Below, piece after piece: positions 23,901 through 31,401 of a stretch of 37,776 bases of DNA. Positions within the stretch are counted from its first letter, which is position 1. Each line of letters starts with the position of its first letter. Source of the stretch: a virus. The notes under the pieces were generated by a model. It saw only the letters and a list, made by a program, of their open reading frames with translations, made no database searches and had not been told where the DNA came from. The translations under genes and the position numbers were made by a program. The stretch lies in the IMG/VR virus record IMGVR_UViG_3300033148_009348, positions 1-37,776 of that record. One strand, written 5' to 3'.

Positions 23901-25473
23901 AAACCGTGATCCCCGCTATCCATCCAGCCGGACCGCTGATGACCGCCAATACCGACGACGCCGCCGTGCCCAGGGTGCCTAAAAACCCGGTAACCGAGGT
24001 CATGGTTACGCCCAGGGTGCCTAACGCACTACCGATTCCTCCAACTGCCGTAACCAGCTGGCCGACGATTACCAGGATGGGTCCTATCGCCGCCAGTAAA
24101 GCGGCAAAGGCAAGGACGGCGTTCTGCAGGGAGCCCGGCAACCTGCTGAACCATTCGACACCGGTCTTGATCCAATCCACGAGGGTCATTAATGCCGGTA
24201 TGATCTTCTCGTTAACGACCGGTAATAAGGCCTGCCCCATCTGAACGGCTGCCGCCCGCATGGAGGCCACGAATTGGTTCCACATGGCCGTGGTAGTCTT
24301 TTGAGATTCCTCAAACGTCCCATTCACATCCAGTAGGCTTTCGTTCATATCCCGGGAGATCCGGATGAACTCCTCGGCCTGTGATCCGGTAACACCCAGG
24401 ACGCCCGACAAAGCCCGGATGTTGGGAATCAACTTGGCCAACCGTTCCTCGGCCTCAGACTGGCTGGCCGACATCTCGCGCACCCTCCTGACTATGTCAA
24501 CCAAGGCCTGCGCGAATCCCCGCTCCCTGATCTGATCCTTGAATTCCTCGGCAGTGGTGCCCAGAGCAGCGAAGGTCTCCACCGTCTGATTGGCCGGTTT
24601 GATGAGAGTAGCCAGCGTCCCCCGGAGTGCCGTTACCGCTTCAGCCGAGTCCACACCCAATCGGGTAAAGGTGGCCACGAAAGAACCGACCTCCCCGAAG
24701 GATACCCCGACCTGAGAAGCCACACCCAATACCCGGCCGAGAGAACCGGCGAGGTCTGAAGCCTCTAGGTTACCCTCCCGGACGGTCTGGATGAGGACGG
24801 CCGTGGCCTTTTCGGCGTTCAGGTTCTCGGACCCGTACGCCTGCACCGCCGCCGTAACCGACCTGGCAATCTCGGCGGTCTCACCCAGTCCGATGGCCGA
24901 CGCTTTAGCGGCGTTCTCAAGGATCTGCATGGCATCGGCACCGCGAGCACCGGCGGAGGTAACGACGAACAGCGCCTCCGCCAGTTCCTGCGGTCCCTTA
25001 CCGACCTTAGGCCCAAGCTCAAGGATCGCGTCCCCCCATTCATCAACCTGCTCCTGGTTGATCCCGACCAGGGTATTGATGGTCTTCATCTGCTCTTCAA
25101 AATCAGCAGCGAATTTGACGGAGGCAACCCCGGCTGCGGCTAGAGGGAGGGTAAAGGCAGCGGTCATCCGACCGCCGATGGCGGTCATCTCCCCACCTAC
25201 CGTCTTAAGCTTTTCACCCGCAGATTTGAGGTCCCCGGCCGAAGTACCGAGCTTTTTACTGAACTGCTCCCAGGCAGTGGTAGTCTGCTTAACCTCTCTT
25301 TGCTGGTCGTCCAGGGATTTACTTAACTCGTCGGACGCCTTCTTGGTCTTCTTCAGGCTCCCGGCACCCTTCTCCAACTTCTTCATCTCCCTGTCGATCT
25401 CGGCAGAGAGTTTCCTAAAGAGTTTTTTGAGAGCCTTAGGATCGGCTGTTAATTGGAATCTGATCTCCGGCAA
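20893..25473 (-). CDS. Tail tape measure protein (1526 aa)
   Basis: The start codon is TTG at 25473, with GGAG seven bases upstream and the previous stop just before it. The N-terminal ~95 residues are a charged coiled coil. Residues ~100-400 match the minor-tail/tape-measure core domain (GGRMTAAFTLPLAAAG, FEEQMKTINTLVG, VTSAGARGADAMQILE, LGVDSAEAVTALRGTLATL). A very hydrophobic region follows (~449-535), as needed for DNA-channel formation at the membrane. The rest is long helices, with a glycine-rich hydrophobic stretch near 1000, and a C-terminus ending in HAGEEIVNRRQSAA plus basic helices. At roughly 0.15 nm of tail per residue, a tail a little over 200 nm would be expected. Confidence 0.95.
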   Translation of the reverse strand: MPEIRFQLTADPKALKKLFRKLSAEIDREMKKLEKGAGSLKKTKKASDELSKSLDDQQREVKQTTTAWEQFSKKLGTSAGDLKSAGEKLKTVGGEMTAIGGRMTAAFTLPLAAAGVASVKFAADFEEQMKTINTLVGINQEQVDEWGDAILELGPKVGKGPQELAEALFVVTSAGARGADAMQILENAAKASAIGLGETAEIARSVTAAVQAYGSENLNAEKATAVLIQTVREGNLEASDLAGSLGRVLGVASQVGVSFGEVGSFVATFTRLGVDSAEAVTALRGTLATLIKPANQTVETFAALGTTAEEFKDQIRERGFAQALVDIVRRVREMSASQSEAEERLAKLIPNIRALSGVLGVTGSQAEEFIRISRDMNESLLDVNGTFEESQKTTTAMWNQFVASMRAAAVQMGQALLPVVNEKIIPALMTLVDWIKTGVEWFSRLPGSLQNAVLAFAALLAAIGPILVIVGQLVTAVGGIGSALGTLGVTMTSVTGFLGTLGTAASSVLAVISGPAGWIAGITVLTGLLVGLAADSEALGAVWDALSDVGSALMDLFRGIWKWIKEGLGPAFLTLASAVKDVVGPILSWFADILKVAINFWLQKIADTLGWVADRIRAFGEWLGVAGKDADAAADSFKAVTEELADQGEELGTVSDEAEDAGRTLEQLDKIETGLGKVVGRSTDEIEREAKALEALKSRTRDLLNPAANLEEMLIKLNKEGFSKEELIAAYGKQIIDVAKKQRELNTALGESNKELPEFITGLEEAARKAEGHKNALKIVEAEKKKLNRSIREGTALIMAEVPQTVKLSDEFGVLSDVTLDVFKRKRELAQEIEDVNTVFQELTQRGFDLEDILVMIGRDGGALAKMKDQADKLGIELSDEVRAAIEFTEELQRNQEEAEKWEKVWSTAMGNITSNFAQGLSDIIFEGKSFGETMKGMFKQLGSSLLQTTTVGLMQPLAGAFSKLSDKIGGGISGLFGGLKLGGLNLGGLFGGLAGGLVSGLVSGGLAMLPGLITKGVGALVGLFKKTAEEKFDEETVRDFSGLGNVNQFITETLKTTAKALEHHRKETTTLFAALQGLTGKTTADVFIKNMSRIAFSAEAGAKAVAAGLKYTREGGSVFFDLSDAARQAVEEGNMEEFGRQLKILLDSAGPGFQQAIGVDYRGLIDQVIEMAGGVDQAASSFERLDEELQDLVTDFLETGRLTDELKAKFEAVDPVLAASVEGLNAELRATKELQNEFGTLRNELEELLPATQGWVAQFLETGELTDEIRKKINELGGDVSKFEAFTRIVQEAQAAGLSLAEFIADNEKAQAVVQDVMGEVEGLQDTLASAIEDMTKRFEVAIERLIDALANVKAASSDTAASINSDLADIRDDTGSAVDAINSITGIPFGDVDARYAQIGSPPGIRPPGGQIGGFVERSGLAFVHAGEEIVNRRQSAAMSRLQQSFADVFNARRGGEPVSRMPAGGRSVNVSVNVNSPITVEGDVQDDEALAMRINELMERNAAQIAERTAERIRRIQGTLNGQ

Positions 25474-25475
25474 AG

Positions 25476-25988
25476 CTAGTCTCCGGATGGCTTATCCCCA
25501 CCACCAAAAATCATGGCGAGCAGATCCGCGAGGTGATGCTTGAGGATTAGGGCATCACGTTCAGCGTCAAGAGCCCGCTTAAATTCGAAACCCATCCTAC
25601 AAAGGACCGCCTCTTCCGGGTACAGGTCCCTGGGTCCATAACGGACCCCCATCCGTAGGTCATCGACGATGTCGAAGATGTGGGTGGTGGCCTGCTGCCA
25701 CTCTTCTATAAAATCGGGATCTAGCTCTACCCCCTCCCTCCTCAGATTCTTCCACTTCCTATATGGGTTATTCTTGCAACCGTCACATGCCATGGCGGAG
25801 GTCCGGAGCTTAAGGCAATGTACGGCATCCGGATTATCGTCCCGTATCTGCTGCTGCCGGGCTTCATCCCCGAGTGCTTCATACATCTCAAAGAAATCGG
25901 CCTCCTCCGGGCAACCCTCTCGATAATCCTTCTCGGCGAGTCGTCGTAGATTTTGGAGGACGACTTTAAATTCGTCCTCTACTACGCG
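25476..25988 (-). CDS. Tail assembly chaperone, frameshift extension (GT-type C-terminal part, 170 aa)
   Basis: This frame has no ATG, GTG or TTG near the end of the upstream gene, yet it is open and clearly coding. It is entered by a -1 shift at A AAA AAC (25988-25994) from the gene at 25982-26839. This gives a fusion of 284 + 170 = 454 residues. The extension starts RVVEDEFKVVLQNL. It contains a Cys-rich stretch, CPEEAD followed by C-x8-SAMACDGCKNNPY (C...C...CxxC), which recurs in the protein at 26922-27272. The position immediately before the tape measure matches phage lambda G/GT, where the minor fusion product wraps the tape measure during tail assembly. Confidence 0.85.
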   Translation of the reverse strand, partial: RVVEDEFKVVLQNLRRLAEKDYREGCPEEADFFEMYEALGDEARQQQIRDDNPDAVHCLKLRTSAMACDGCKNNPYRKWKNLRREGVELDPDFIEEWQQATTHIFDIVDDLRMGVRYGPRDLYPEEAVLCRMGFEFKRALDAERDALILKHHLADLLAMIFGGGDKPSGD

Positions 25989-25994
25989 TTTTTT
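25956..25994 (-). promoter_or_regulatory. Programmed -1 ribosomal frameshift signal
   Basis: On the - strand the slippery heptamer A AAA AAC (25988-25994) lies in the zero frame, two codons before the TAG stop. After an 8-base spacer (25980-25987) comes an 8-bp perfect hairpin GAGGACGA/TCGTCCTC with an 8-base loop (25956-25979). Heptamer type, frame phase, spacer and stem all match a canonical -1 site, and the new frame stays open for 170 codons up to the tape-measure start. Confidence 0.92.
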
Positions 25995-26839
25995 ATCATC
26001 ACCCCCTTGAACAGCTCGGCAAGGACGAAATGTTTCCACCAGAACGGGATCGACCCCACCCACCTGTCCTTGTTGTCCAGGGTACATTCGACGCCGCCCA
26101 GGGTAACCCCGGTGACCTCCTGTATCATATCGTCATAGATATGTTCCACGACCGTGTAATCCTCGACCCTCATCCATTCGGATTTCCTGGTCTTCATCCT
26201 GCTCTGACCGGTGGCCATGGTGTGCCTCCGGGTATCAAATTCGGTCTCCCTCCGGAACCTGTGAACGATCTCGATTGAATCAATCCTCTCCCTGTCCGGA
26301 TTCCAGAGTTCAAAGGTAGTCCTGATCTTCCGATCCCTGGCCTTCCCGATGATAAACCTGGCCTGGGCCGGAGCCTCCACGGTCTGGATCGCCACGTTAC
26401 CGTACCCGTTCATGACGATCCTCTCCTCGATCTTAAGGCGAGGATTGTCCTTGATCCATTCTACCTGTTCCTCCACCGGCGGATCGTACGGTTCCCCCGA
26501 CTCGTCCACCGCTTCGACTCCCGACATACGGATGAAGTACTTCCAGAAAAACTGATAGGCAGGACTGGCATCCGGTTTAAGTGTGAGCTCGTCCTTCCCC
26601 AGTTTAACCTTGGTGCTCGAGTCCTCAAGGAACTTTTTGATGTCCTTGGCCGTATACGGCCGCATATGGATGAGGATCATATACTCCGTCCCATCGTCGT
26701 CAATGGTTATCGGAAATATGAGCTCCTCGGCTTCGAGCTCGTACTTAGGGTCGTCCTCGATGACCAGCTGGCCTTCTAGGTTGAGTTCGGAAACCGTTCC
26801 GGCCGCCGATTCCTTCTCCGGGGCTTGATTCTTTACCAT
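25982..26839 (-). CDS. Tail assembly chaperone, zero-frame product (G-type, 285 aa)
   Basis: The ATG at 26839 follows AAGGAG. The acidic N-terminus (LEGQLVIEDDPKYELEAEEL) leads to an alpha/beta domain with IFPITIDDDGTEYMILIHMRP and YTAKDIKKFLED. Helical segments with a conserved WKYF region follow. A second beta-rich part ends at FPFWWKHFVLAELFKG-like residues (IPFWWKHFVLAELFKGVM). It lies between the tail-tube region and the tape measure, the place of the lambda G-type chaperone. It ends at TAG just after the slippery heptamer, so most ribosomes make this form. At 285 residues it is longer than lambda G (140). Confidence 0.8.
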   Translation of the reverse strand: MVKNQAPEKESAAGTVSELNLEGQLVIEDDPKYELEAEELIFPITIDDDGTEYMILIHMRPYTAKDIKKFLEDSSTKVKLGKDELTLKPDASPAYQFFWKYFIRMSGVEAVDESGEPYDPPVEEQVEWIKDNPRLKIEERIVMNGYGNVAIQTVEAPAQARFIIGKARDRKIRTTFELWNPDRERIDSIEIVHRFRRETEFDTRRHTMATGQSRMKTRKSEWMRVEDYTVVEHIYDDMIQEVTGVTLGGVECTLDNKDRWVGSIPFWWKHFVLAELFKGVMIKNA

Positions 26840-26921
26840 TTTACCTTACTCCTTTTTCCATCTACCTCGTGATCCAGCTTCAGGGATTAATTTTTGATCA
26901 CGATAACCGCCAGGGTAAAAA

Positions 26922-27272
26922 CTAACTCGGGTTATATGGGCAACCGTCACATGCCATCGATGATGCCTGGAGCATGTTGCAGATTAAACCCAGCTCCCGT
27001 AATGCCTTCATATCTCCTATACGTTTTTGAATTTCCGGATAACGATGGGCCTCGGGGCAATGATCACCCTCAACCACCAGGTTGAAATCCAGCACCGTAA
27101 TTACCACCGCTCCACGTTTCCCCTTCCATTCCAGCCTGATGTCCTCCAGTTCCCCTCCGATCTTACCGATCAGCCGATCTTCGAAATAAAGCCGGGACTG
27201 GTACTTCTGGGTGGTGTCTATAACGACTGTAAGCTTACTGGCCTGTGCTCTGCCGGATCCTCTTTTAACCAT
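26922..27272 (-). CDS. Small tail-region protein with C-terminal Cys motif (116 aa)
   Basis: The N-terminal ~70 residues form an alternating beta-strand pattern (KLTVVIDTTQKYQSRLYFED, GAVVITVLDFNLVVEG). The C-terminal ~45 residues contain CPEA, then C-x8-SSMACDGCPYNP. This is the same four-Cys arrangement found in the frameshift extension of the tail chaperone, and the two even share an 18-base identical DNA stretch. Metal or Fe-S binding is likely from the CxxC plus two further Cys. The ATG at 27272 lies inside the upstream glycosyltransferase gene (55-base overlap) and has no good ribosome binding site, so the true N-terminus is uncertain. The following 82-base spacer holds only the chaperone's AAGGAG site and a weak GTGATC/GATCAC repeat. 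Confidence 0.65.
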   Translation of the reverse strand: MVKRGSGRAQASKLTVVIDTTQKYQSRLYFEDRLIGKIGGELEDIRLEWKGKRGAVVITVLDFNLVVEGDHCPEAHRYPEIQKRIGDMKALRELGLICNMLQASSMACDGCPYNPS

Positions 27273-27796
27273 GCCATCGAAATCCCCGCTTTATATACCT
27301 GCCAACTGAAATAGATGTCGTGCCCCCCATATGGCCTGTCCTCCTCCTGGAGTGTCACCCTCCATGCACCGGCTGAACCGCTGTGAACCAATTTACATCT
27401 AACGTCGGTCTTGAACCACGGATCCTCGATCCGATCAAATACCCCCCGGTGGACCAACGTACAGCCGAGGCCCACCCAGGTGAAATCCAGTACCACCCCC
27501 CCGCAGAGGGTCTTCCCGTCCTTCCGGAGCGGGTATCCGACCCCGACTACCTCGGATGGGCAGCTGAGCATCCTGGCCAGGGTCCCGGGTCGGGGTATTA
27601 CGTCTTCCTCCACGAACCATAGGTGGGTGGCCCCGGAGTCTAACCCCCGCCGGGTTAACCACGTACAGCAGTCTGGAATGGGTCTGTTATGGGAAAACAA
27701 TAATTCGTGGGGGTACTCCCGAACCTCCCGGTATACCGCCTCCAGCGTCCGGGATCTCAGGAGCCCACGTGTAGGGAAAAGGACCGCTACGAGCAT
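27218..27796 (-). CDS. GT-A-type glycosyltransferase-like protein (192 aa)
   Basis: I place the start at 27796, where AGGGG lies 5 bases upstream; in-frame ATGs further upstream lack a site. The product opens with a beta strand (LVAVLFPTRG) and helix. HLWFVEEDVIPRPGTLARML (about 60-79) follows, where EED stands in the place of the metal-binding DxD of nucleotide-sugar-binding GT-A enzymes, as in FVEDDV-type sequences. Later segments VVGVGYPLRKDG and HDIYFSWQVYKAGI also fit this fold, with a short size like phage glycosyltransferases. It stands apart from the main island, between tail tube and chaperone genes, so the tail tube is a possible target. The 98-base spacer upstream holds no clear promoter or terminator. 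Confidence 0.65.
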   Translation of the reverse strand: MLVAVLFPTRGLLRSRTLEAVYREVREYPHELLFSHNRPIPDCCTWLTRRGLDSGATHLWFVEEDVIPRPGTLARMLSCPSEVVGVGYPLRKDGKTLCGGVVLDFTWVGLGCTLVHRGVFDRIEDPWFKTDVRCKLVHSGSAGAWRVTLQEEDRPYGGHDIYFSWQVYKAGISMAWLKEDPAEHRPVSLQSL

Positions 27797-27894
27797 GTAT
27801 CCCCTGTCCTTCCTCATAGTACAATGACTGTATCTATACCTCCAAACTTCGCATCTGAGAGGAGGCAAAGGAAACAACCCACAGCGGTCTCAGC

Positions 27895-28875
27895 TTAAGC
27901 CGCTACCAACAACTCCGAGGTAAAGTCCGTAGTCAGGATTTCGATCTGAAGGTGTTCATCCGACCCGGATTTCAACACTGACTCCTCCGAGAACGTCAGC
28001 GTGTACGAGACGGTTTGACCCTCCTCACCGAACGATTCCTCAGCAATGACCAGATTCGGAATCTTGATCGTCATCGAATGTAGGTTGGTGTTGATCGTAC
28101 TGCCCGGTGCATAGGCAATCAGCCAGAGTTCCGATACGACCTCATCCTGAAATCGGACGGCCTCCGCGGCGTCTACCTTGATGGTGATGCTGCCGGTCAC
28201 CGTCTGATCACCGATCAGGACCTCCGACAGGTAATTGGAATCCGCACAATCGGTTTCGATCAGCCAGAGTTGGTCCGGATTCTGGTTCTTGACCTGTCCA
28301 CAAAGCGTCTTGAAGAACACCGCCGAGCTGATGCCGGGGCTGGTAATTACGGCATCCTCCCTCTTCCGGGCTGCCCCATCGAAGCTCAGGACGACATGGT
28401 CATCCCTAGCACCGGTTAAGGTGAATGAGTTCAGGTAGACGCCGCTTAAACGCTTAGTCCACTCGGCACCCATCTTTTCATACATCGTGGTGTACAGGAC
28501 CTCCTTGTTGACGGACAGATCCTGCCAGGTTATGGTGTACAGGTACTCATCCGGTGCACCGGCTGAATCCGGCTGGGTAGTAACGACGCTCCCCATGACG
28601 TAGGCAGCGGCGTACAGGGTCTCCAGATTGGTAGCCGAACGTTCTTGAGCATCGATGGCATAGAACCGCTGTACCACGTCATAAAACGTCGGATGGCTAT
28701 GTCCTTTACCGTACCACGCCCGGTCAGACACGATGGCTGGCCTCTGCTCCGTGGAGGGGGAGAACCCCCTTAATGACCTCTGCTTGTTAACCTGGCCCAC
28801 GGCCACGGGAGTCTTGATGTCAGCCTGTTTGTTCAAGCTAAATATCTGTTCATATTCTCTCGCGTGAACAGTCAT
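27895..28875 (-). CDS. Major tail (tube) protein (326 aa)
   Basis: GAGGAGG immediately precedes the ATG, one of the strongest sites in the operon, as expected for an abundant structural protein. The sequence is beta-rich throughout: YLYTITWQDLSVNKEVLYTT, LNSFTLTGARDDHVVLSFDG, GSITIKVDAAEAVRFQDEV, MTIKIPNLVIAEESFGEEG. The strand pattern GxxxNSFTLT followed by a DG hairpin, and a final YTLTFSEES strand, are typical of tail tube proteins of the two-sheet hexamer-ring type. It sits between the tail terminator and the chaperones. It is larger than a minimal tube subunit (about 160-200 residues), suggesting an added C-terminal or inserted domain exposed on the tail surface. Confidence 0.8.
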   Translation of the reverse strand: MTVHAREYEQIFSLNKQADIKTPVAVGQVNKQRSLRGFSPSTEQRPAIVSDRAWYGKGHSHPTFYDVVQRFYAIDAQERSATNLETLYAAAYVMGSVVTTQPDSAGAPDEYLYTITWQDLSVNKEVLYTTMYEKMGAEWTKRLSGVYLNSFTLTGARDDHVVLSFDGAARKREDAVITSPGISSAVFFKTLCGQVKNQNPDQLWLIETDCADSNYLSEVLIGDQTVTGSITIKVDAAEAVRFQDEVVSELWLIAYAPGSTINTNLHSMTIKIPNLVIAEESFGEEGQTVSYTLTFSEESVLKSGSDEHLQIEILTTDFTSELLVAA

Positions 28876-28887
28876 CCTGCCTCCTCA

Positions 28888-29286
28888 CTACTTCTTAATT
28901 AATTCGAATAACCCGGTACGCGCCAGATTTGTGTCATACTCCTCTTTAGTCACCGTGATCGGGTTATCGACCTCCATGAATTTTCTACTATAGCCGCTAC
29001 TCCCACTTTTGATCTCCACCCACGGTACTTTAACCATGACTTTAACCGTCGGGTCAGGCTGTAAATCTGGAGTGACTGTCGCCTTTACCATCTCCGGAAC
29101 CGGTTCCATGACTTTATATACTTCTTCAGGCTCGATCTCCTCGATTTCAGGTTGATCATTGTACTGCTCCAGAGCACGGATCAAATCTACCTTAAGAACC
29201 GCTCCGTTTACCCCGGTCCCCTTGACTGTCAGGCCCAGGGAATCCACCATATACTGAAGTTCCGATTTCGTCATCCTGTCATACAT
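28888..29286 (-). CDS. Small protein with SAP/HeH-like N-terminal motif (132 aa)
   Basis: The N-terminal ~38 residues (MTKSELQYMVDSLGLTVKG, then NGAVLKVDLIRALEQY) fit a helix-extended loop-helix motif of the SAP/HeH/Rho-N kind. This motif is frequent in small head-tail junction proteins. An acidic, proline-rich linker follows (EIEEIEPEEVYKVMEPVPEM), then a C-terminal beta segment and helix. Either ATG at 29286 (8-base overlap with the upstream gene) or the one at 29274 may be used. The second gives the motif from its natural beginning. It lies between tail terminator and tail tube. Role unknown; possibly nucleic-acid binding or virion assembly. Confidence 0.65.
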   Translation of the reverse strand: MYDRMTKSELQYMVDSLGLTVKGTGVNGAVLKVDLIRALEQYNDQPEIEEIEPEEVYKVMEPVPEMVKATVTPDLQPDPTVKVMVKVPWVEIKSGSSGYSRKFMEVDNPITVTKEEYDTNLARTGLFELIKK

Positions 29287-29734
29287 AAGCCGTTGCCCTT
29301 AAGACTATCCTTGCGTGTGCATAAGGACTTCCCTCCGAATAGTGGTACCGAGCCTCAGTCATGGTTATCGCAAAGCCAACATCACCGTCATCACAATATA
29401 CGTTGTCCCGGGTATCGATCTTGATTTGACTCCTGATCCTGAGAACCAGCTCTCGGATGTACGTCCTAAGAATCCAACCATCAGGGACTATATCCTCGTG
29501 GATCGTAATAAAGACGGTCAGAAATCCGGTACTTGAGGTCGGATCATCGATCGAAGTCTGCCCGACATACCCATAATCAAACGCCTCGTCGGACACCTCC
29601 ATATAGGTACCGACCCGGCTGAACGGATTATCCGGGATCGGGTTTATAACCCTCCCGTCCCCGTTCTCGAACGGGAGTCCGACTACCTTCTCCAACGTCT
29701 CCGTTACCTTCGTCTCCACCGTGTTTATCGACAT
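29279..29734 (-). CDS. Tail terminator/completion protein candidate (151 aa)
   Basis: The ATG overlaps the upstream stop (TAATG). The protein shows the alpha/beta layout of tail terminator (gpU/gp17-like) proteins. An N-terminal helix (VETKVTETLEKVVG) leads to a variable loop, then central strands (GYVGQTSIDDPTSSTGFLTVFITIH) and a long helix (WILRTYIRELVLRIRSQIKI). Closing strands follow (FAITMTEARYHYSEG, HARIVLRATAYV). The order connector, gp10-like, terminator, tube is standard for siphophages. These proteins form the hexameric ring that ends tail-tube growth and joins tail to head. Assignment is from fold pattern and position. Confidence 0.65.
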   Translation of the reverse strand: MSINTVETKVTETLEKVVGLPFENGDGRVINPIPDNPFSRVGTYMEVSDEAFDYGYVGQTSIDDPTSSTGFLTVFITIHEDIVPDGWILRTYIRELVLRIRSQIKIDTRDNVYCDDGDVGFAITMTEARYHYSEGSPYAHARIVLRATAYV

Positions 29735-30198
29735 TACATCACCCTGACCTTAACCTCTATCCTCGGATTGGCCCTCCTAATCGCGTCCTCTACCTCCTCC
29801 CCGAGCCTATCTACCGCCATCTTCCTGGTATCGTCAAGTGCCTTTCCGATGAAGGACCTGGCCGCGAATCTCTTGGCCGGAATCCTGACCTTCTTCGCGA
29901 AAACCGTCTTACCGCCGACCTTGAAGGCTAACGCCTTCTTATTCTTAGGAACTATCGTGAGTCCCGGCCTAGTGAATCCCTTCTCCCAAGCTATACCGTA
30001 GATGACGTTCGTCCCGACTACGATCGTATCACCGGTAATCCGGGAGAAGGCTCCGGTACGCGCACGCAGTATCCCGGTTTGGACTTTCAGGACTCTGCCG
30101 GTCAGGTTCTCCAGGATTTCATCCTTTAACTCGACGAAATACCAGAGCTGCCACTGCTTGATCCCCTCATCTACCGCCGAGGACAGATCTAACGGCAT
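29734..30198 (-). CDS. HK97 gp10-like head-tail joining protein (154 aa)
   Basis: The ATG at 30198 is followed one base later (in genomic order) by the upstream TAG, giving tight coupling. The protein has an N-terminal helix, then VLKVQTGILRARTG and a glycine-turn strand region. Next comes a stretch with AWEKGFTRPGLTIVPKNKKALAF, and RFAARSFIGKALDDTRKMA at the C-terminus. These are the usual signature of the HK97 gp10/minor tail completion family, where a Y/WE-G-tR motif precedes a KKALaF strand. It acts at the neck between head and tail. The strong positive charge suits contact with acidic partners. Confidence 0.75.
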   Translation of the reverse strand: MPLDLSSAVDEGIKQWQLWYFVELKDEILENLTGRVLKVQTGILRARTGAFSRITGDTIVVGTNVIYGIAWEKGFTRPGLTIVPKNKKALAFKVGGKTVFAKKVRIPAKRFAARSFIGKALDDTRKMAVDRLGEEVEDAIRRANPRIEVKVRVM

Positions 30199-30891
30199 CT
30201 ACCATTCCCCCACGGCACCGGACAGATGGGCCAGCCTGAACGGTCGTAACAACGACCTCTCCTCCATCGTCAACCTGACCCTAAGGGGCAGCTGGACCCC
30301 GAAATCCGTCTGGATGTTTCCCAATTCGAGTTTGTCCTCCTTCATCAACTTATATAGCCTGCCGACGATCATCAAAACCGCCTCAACCAGGTCATCCGGC
30401 ATATCATCCGCCGCATACCCGCCGACATAGCTCAGCATAACCCCGCCGGGCTTATCGGTCAGGTAGGCCGCCGATTCTCCGGATAGATATGCATTCCAGT
30501 CCCTGCCGTAGAAATCCGTCAGGTGAATCCATCCGGTAGCGCTGTCGACAAAATAGGCCTTCCGGTCCACCAGGTACACTCCGTCCTCGTCCGGCGTACC
30601 GTCTTCATTGGTGGTGGTCTCATTCTCCAGCTTGATCCATGTAATGATCGGAGGATTGTTGACCCGCACCTTTAAAGGTTGCTTCTGGATGACTCCACCG
30701 TAGGTGATTAAGCTAGGCAGGGTATGTCGCTCCCGGTCGTAGGTCTGCTGATCAAACCTACGACAACAGTACCTCTCTACGGCCCGCTCTGCCGCCAGAA
30801 TCGCCCTCCTCTCCGTCGTTCCTATGGAACCGATCGAACGGAGATTGGCAATAACCTCCTCATCCGTAACGATTCTACCCGTATCCGCCAT
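30199..30891 (-). CDS. Head-tail connector protein (gp6/adaptor-like, 230 aa)
   Basis: Adaptor-type features are present. There is an N-terminal helical segment with ERRAILAAERAVERYCCRRF. A beta insert follows (PLKVRVNNPPIITWIKLENE, VYLVDRKAYFVDSATGWIHLTDF), then GGVMLSYVGGYAADDMPDDLVEAVLMIVGRLYKLM. The last phrase, with a Gly-Tyr-x-x-x-x-x-P-x-D-L/I, is a hallmark of phage gp6-like adaptors that bind beneath the portal. The gene starts ten bases after the methyltransferase gene that ends the island and is preceded by GGAAGGGG. It marks the return from the accessory island to the structural operon. Confidence 0.75.
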   Translation of the reverse strand: MADTGRIVTDEEVIANLRSIGSIGTTERRAILAAERAVERYCCRRFDQQTYDRERHTLPSLITYGGVIQKQPLKVRVNNPPIITWIKLENETTTNEDGTPDEDGVYLVDRKAYFVDSATGWIHLTDFYGRDWNAYLSGESAAYLTDKPGGVMLSYVGGYAADDMPDDLVEAVLMIVGRLYKLMKEDKLELGNIQTDFGVQLPLRVRLTMEERSLLRPFRLAHLSGAVGEW

Positions 30892-30900
30892 TCCCCTTCC

Positions 30901-31401
30901 TCACTTAATCGGAAACATTTCTACCTCTAGGAAAAACGCGTCCTTTCCCTGTTTTACGCTCCTCCTCGGACCTACTCTCCACGGCCTATACCCGTAGGAT
31001 CTGCCATAATTTTTATATGTGAAATGGTTACCGTCCCAATAGTCAAAGGAACCGTCACAAAAATATCGACGATGGGTAGGGTCCCGGAACGCCCCCCACG
31101 GCCATCTAACCGCGTCCGGAACTCGAATCCAGAATACACCCCCTACACGCATTACCCGGTGCGCCTCATTTAACACGTACATCAGGATGTCCTTACCGTC
31201 GTTCCCCCAGCCGATATGCTCCAGCAGATTGTCCGCCCGGATCGCCGCCACTGAGTTCTCCCGGATCTTCCTGCCGTCGATGCACCACGGCGTATCGGTA
31301 ATGTCCCAGAGTACATCCGGCATGCAGGACTGCCGGTTATCCAGGTTAACCCAGCCCTCCATATGGAACTTTTTAACTCCGCACCCCCAATTGAGCTTCA
31401 T
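30901..31401 (-). CDS. SAM-dependent methyltransferase-like protein (166 aa)
   Basis: The start overlaps the upstream stop (ATGA). The protein opens LNWGCGVKKFHMEGWVNLD, where WGCG is the glycine-rich SAM-binding loop and VNLD is the acidic residue after the second strand of class I methyltransferases. HRVMRVGGVFWIRVPD is the typical post-core helix and strand. Small enzymes of this type (about 160-180 residues) are common in phage and bacterial glycan or lipopolysaccharide clusters. They are presumed to methylate sugars. The acceptor is unknown. Confidence 0.8.
   Translation of the reverse strand: MKLNWGCGVKKFHMEGWVNLDNRQSCMPDVLWDITDTPWCIDGRKIRENSVAAIRADNLLEHIGWGNDGKDILMYVLNEAHRVMRVGGVFWIRVPDAVRWPWGAFRDPTHRRYFCDGSFDYWDGNHFTYKNYGRSYGYRPWRVGPRRSVKQGKDAFFLEVEMFPIK

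Noticed and set aside
23318-24244. 308-residue + strand open frame opposite the tape measure
   Set aside because: It is an antisense shadow of helical Ala/Leu/Glu-rich coding sequence; no initiation signal and no recognisable domain.
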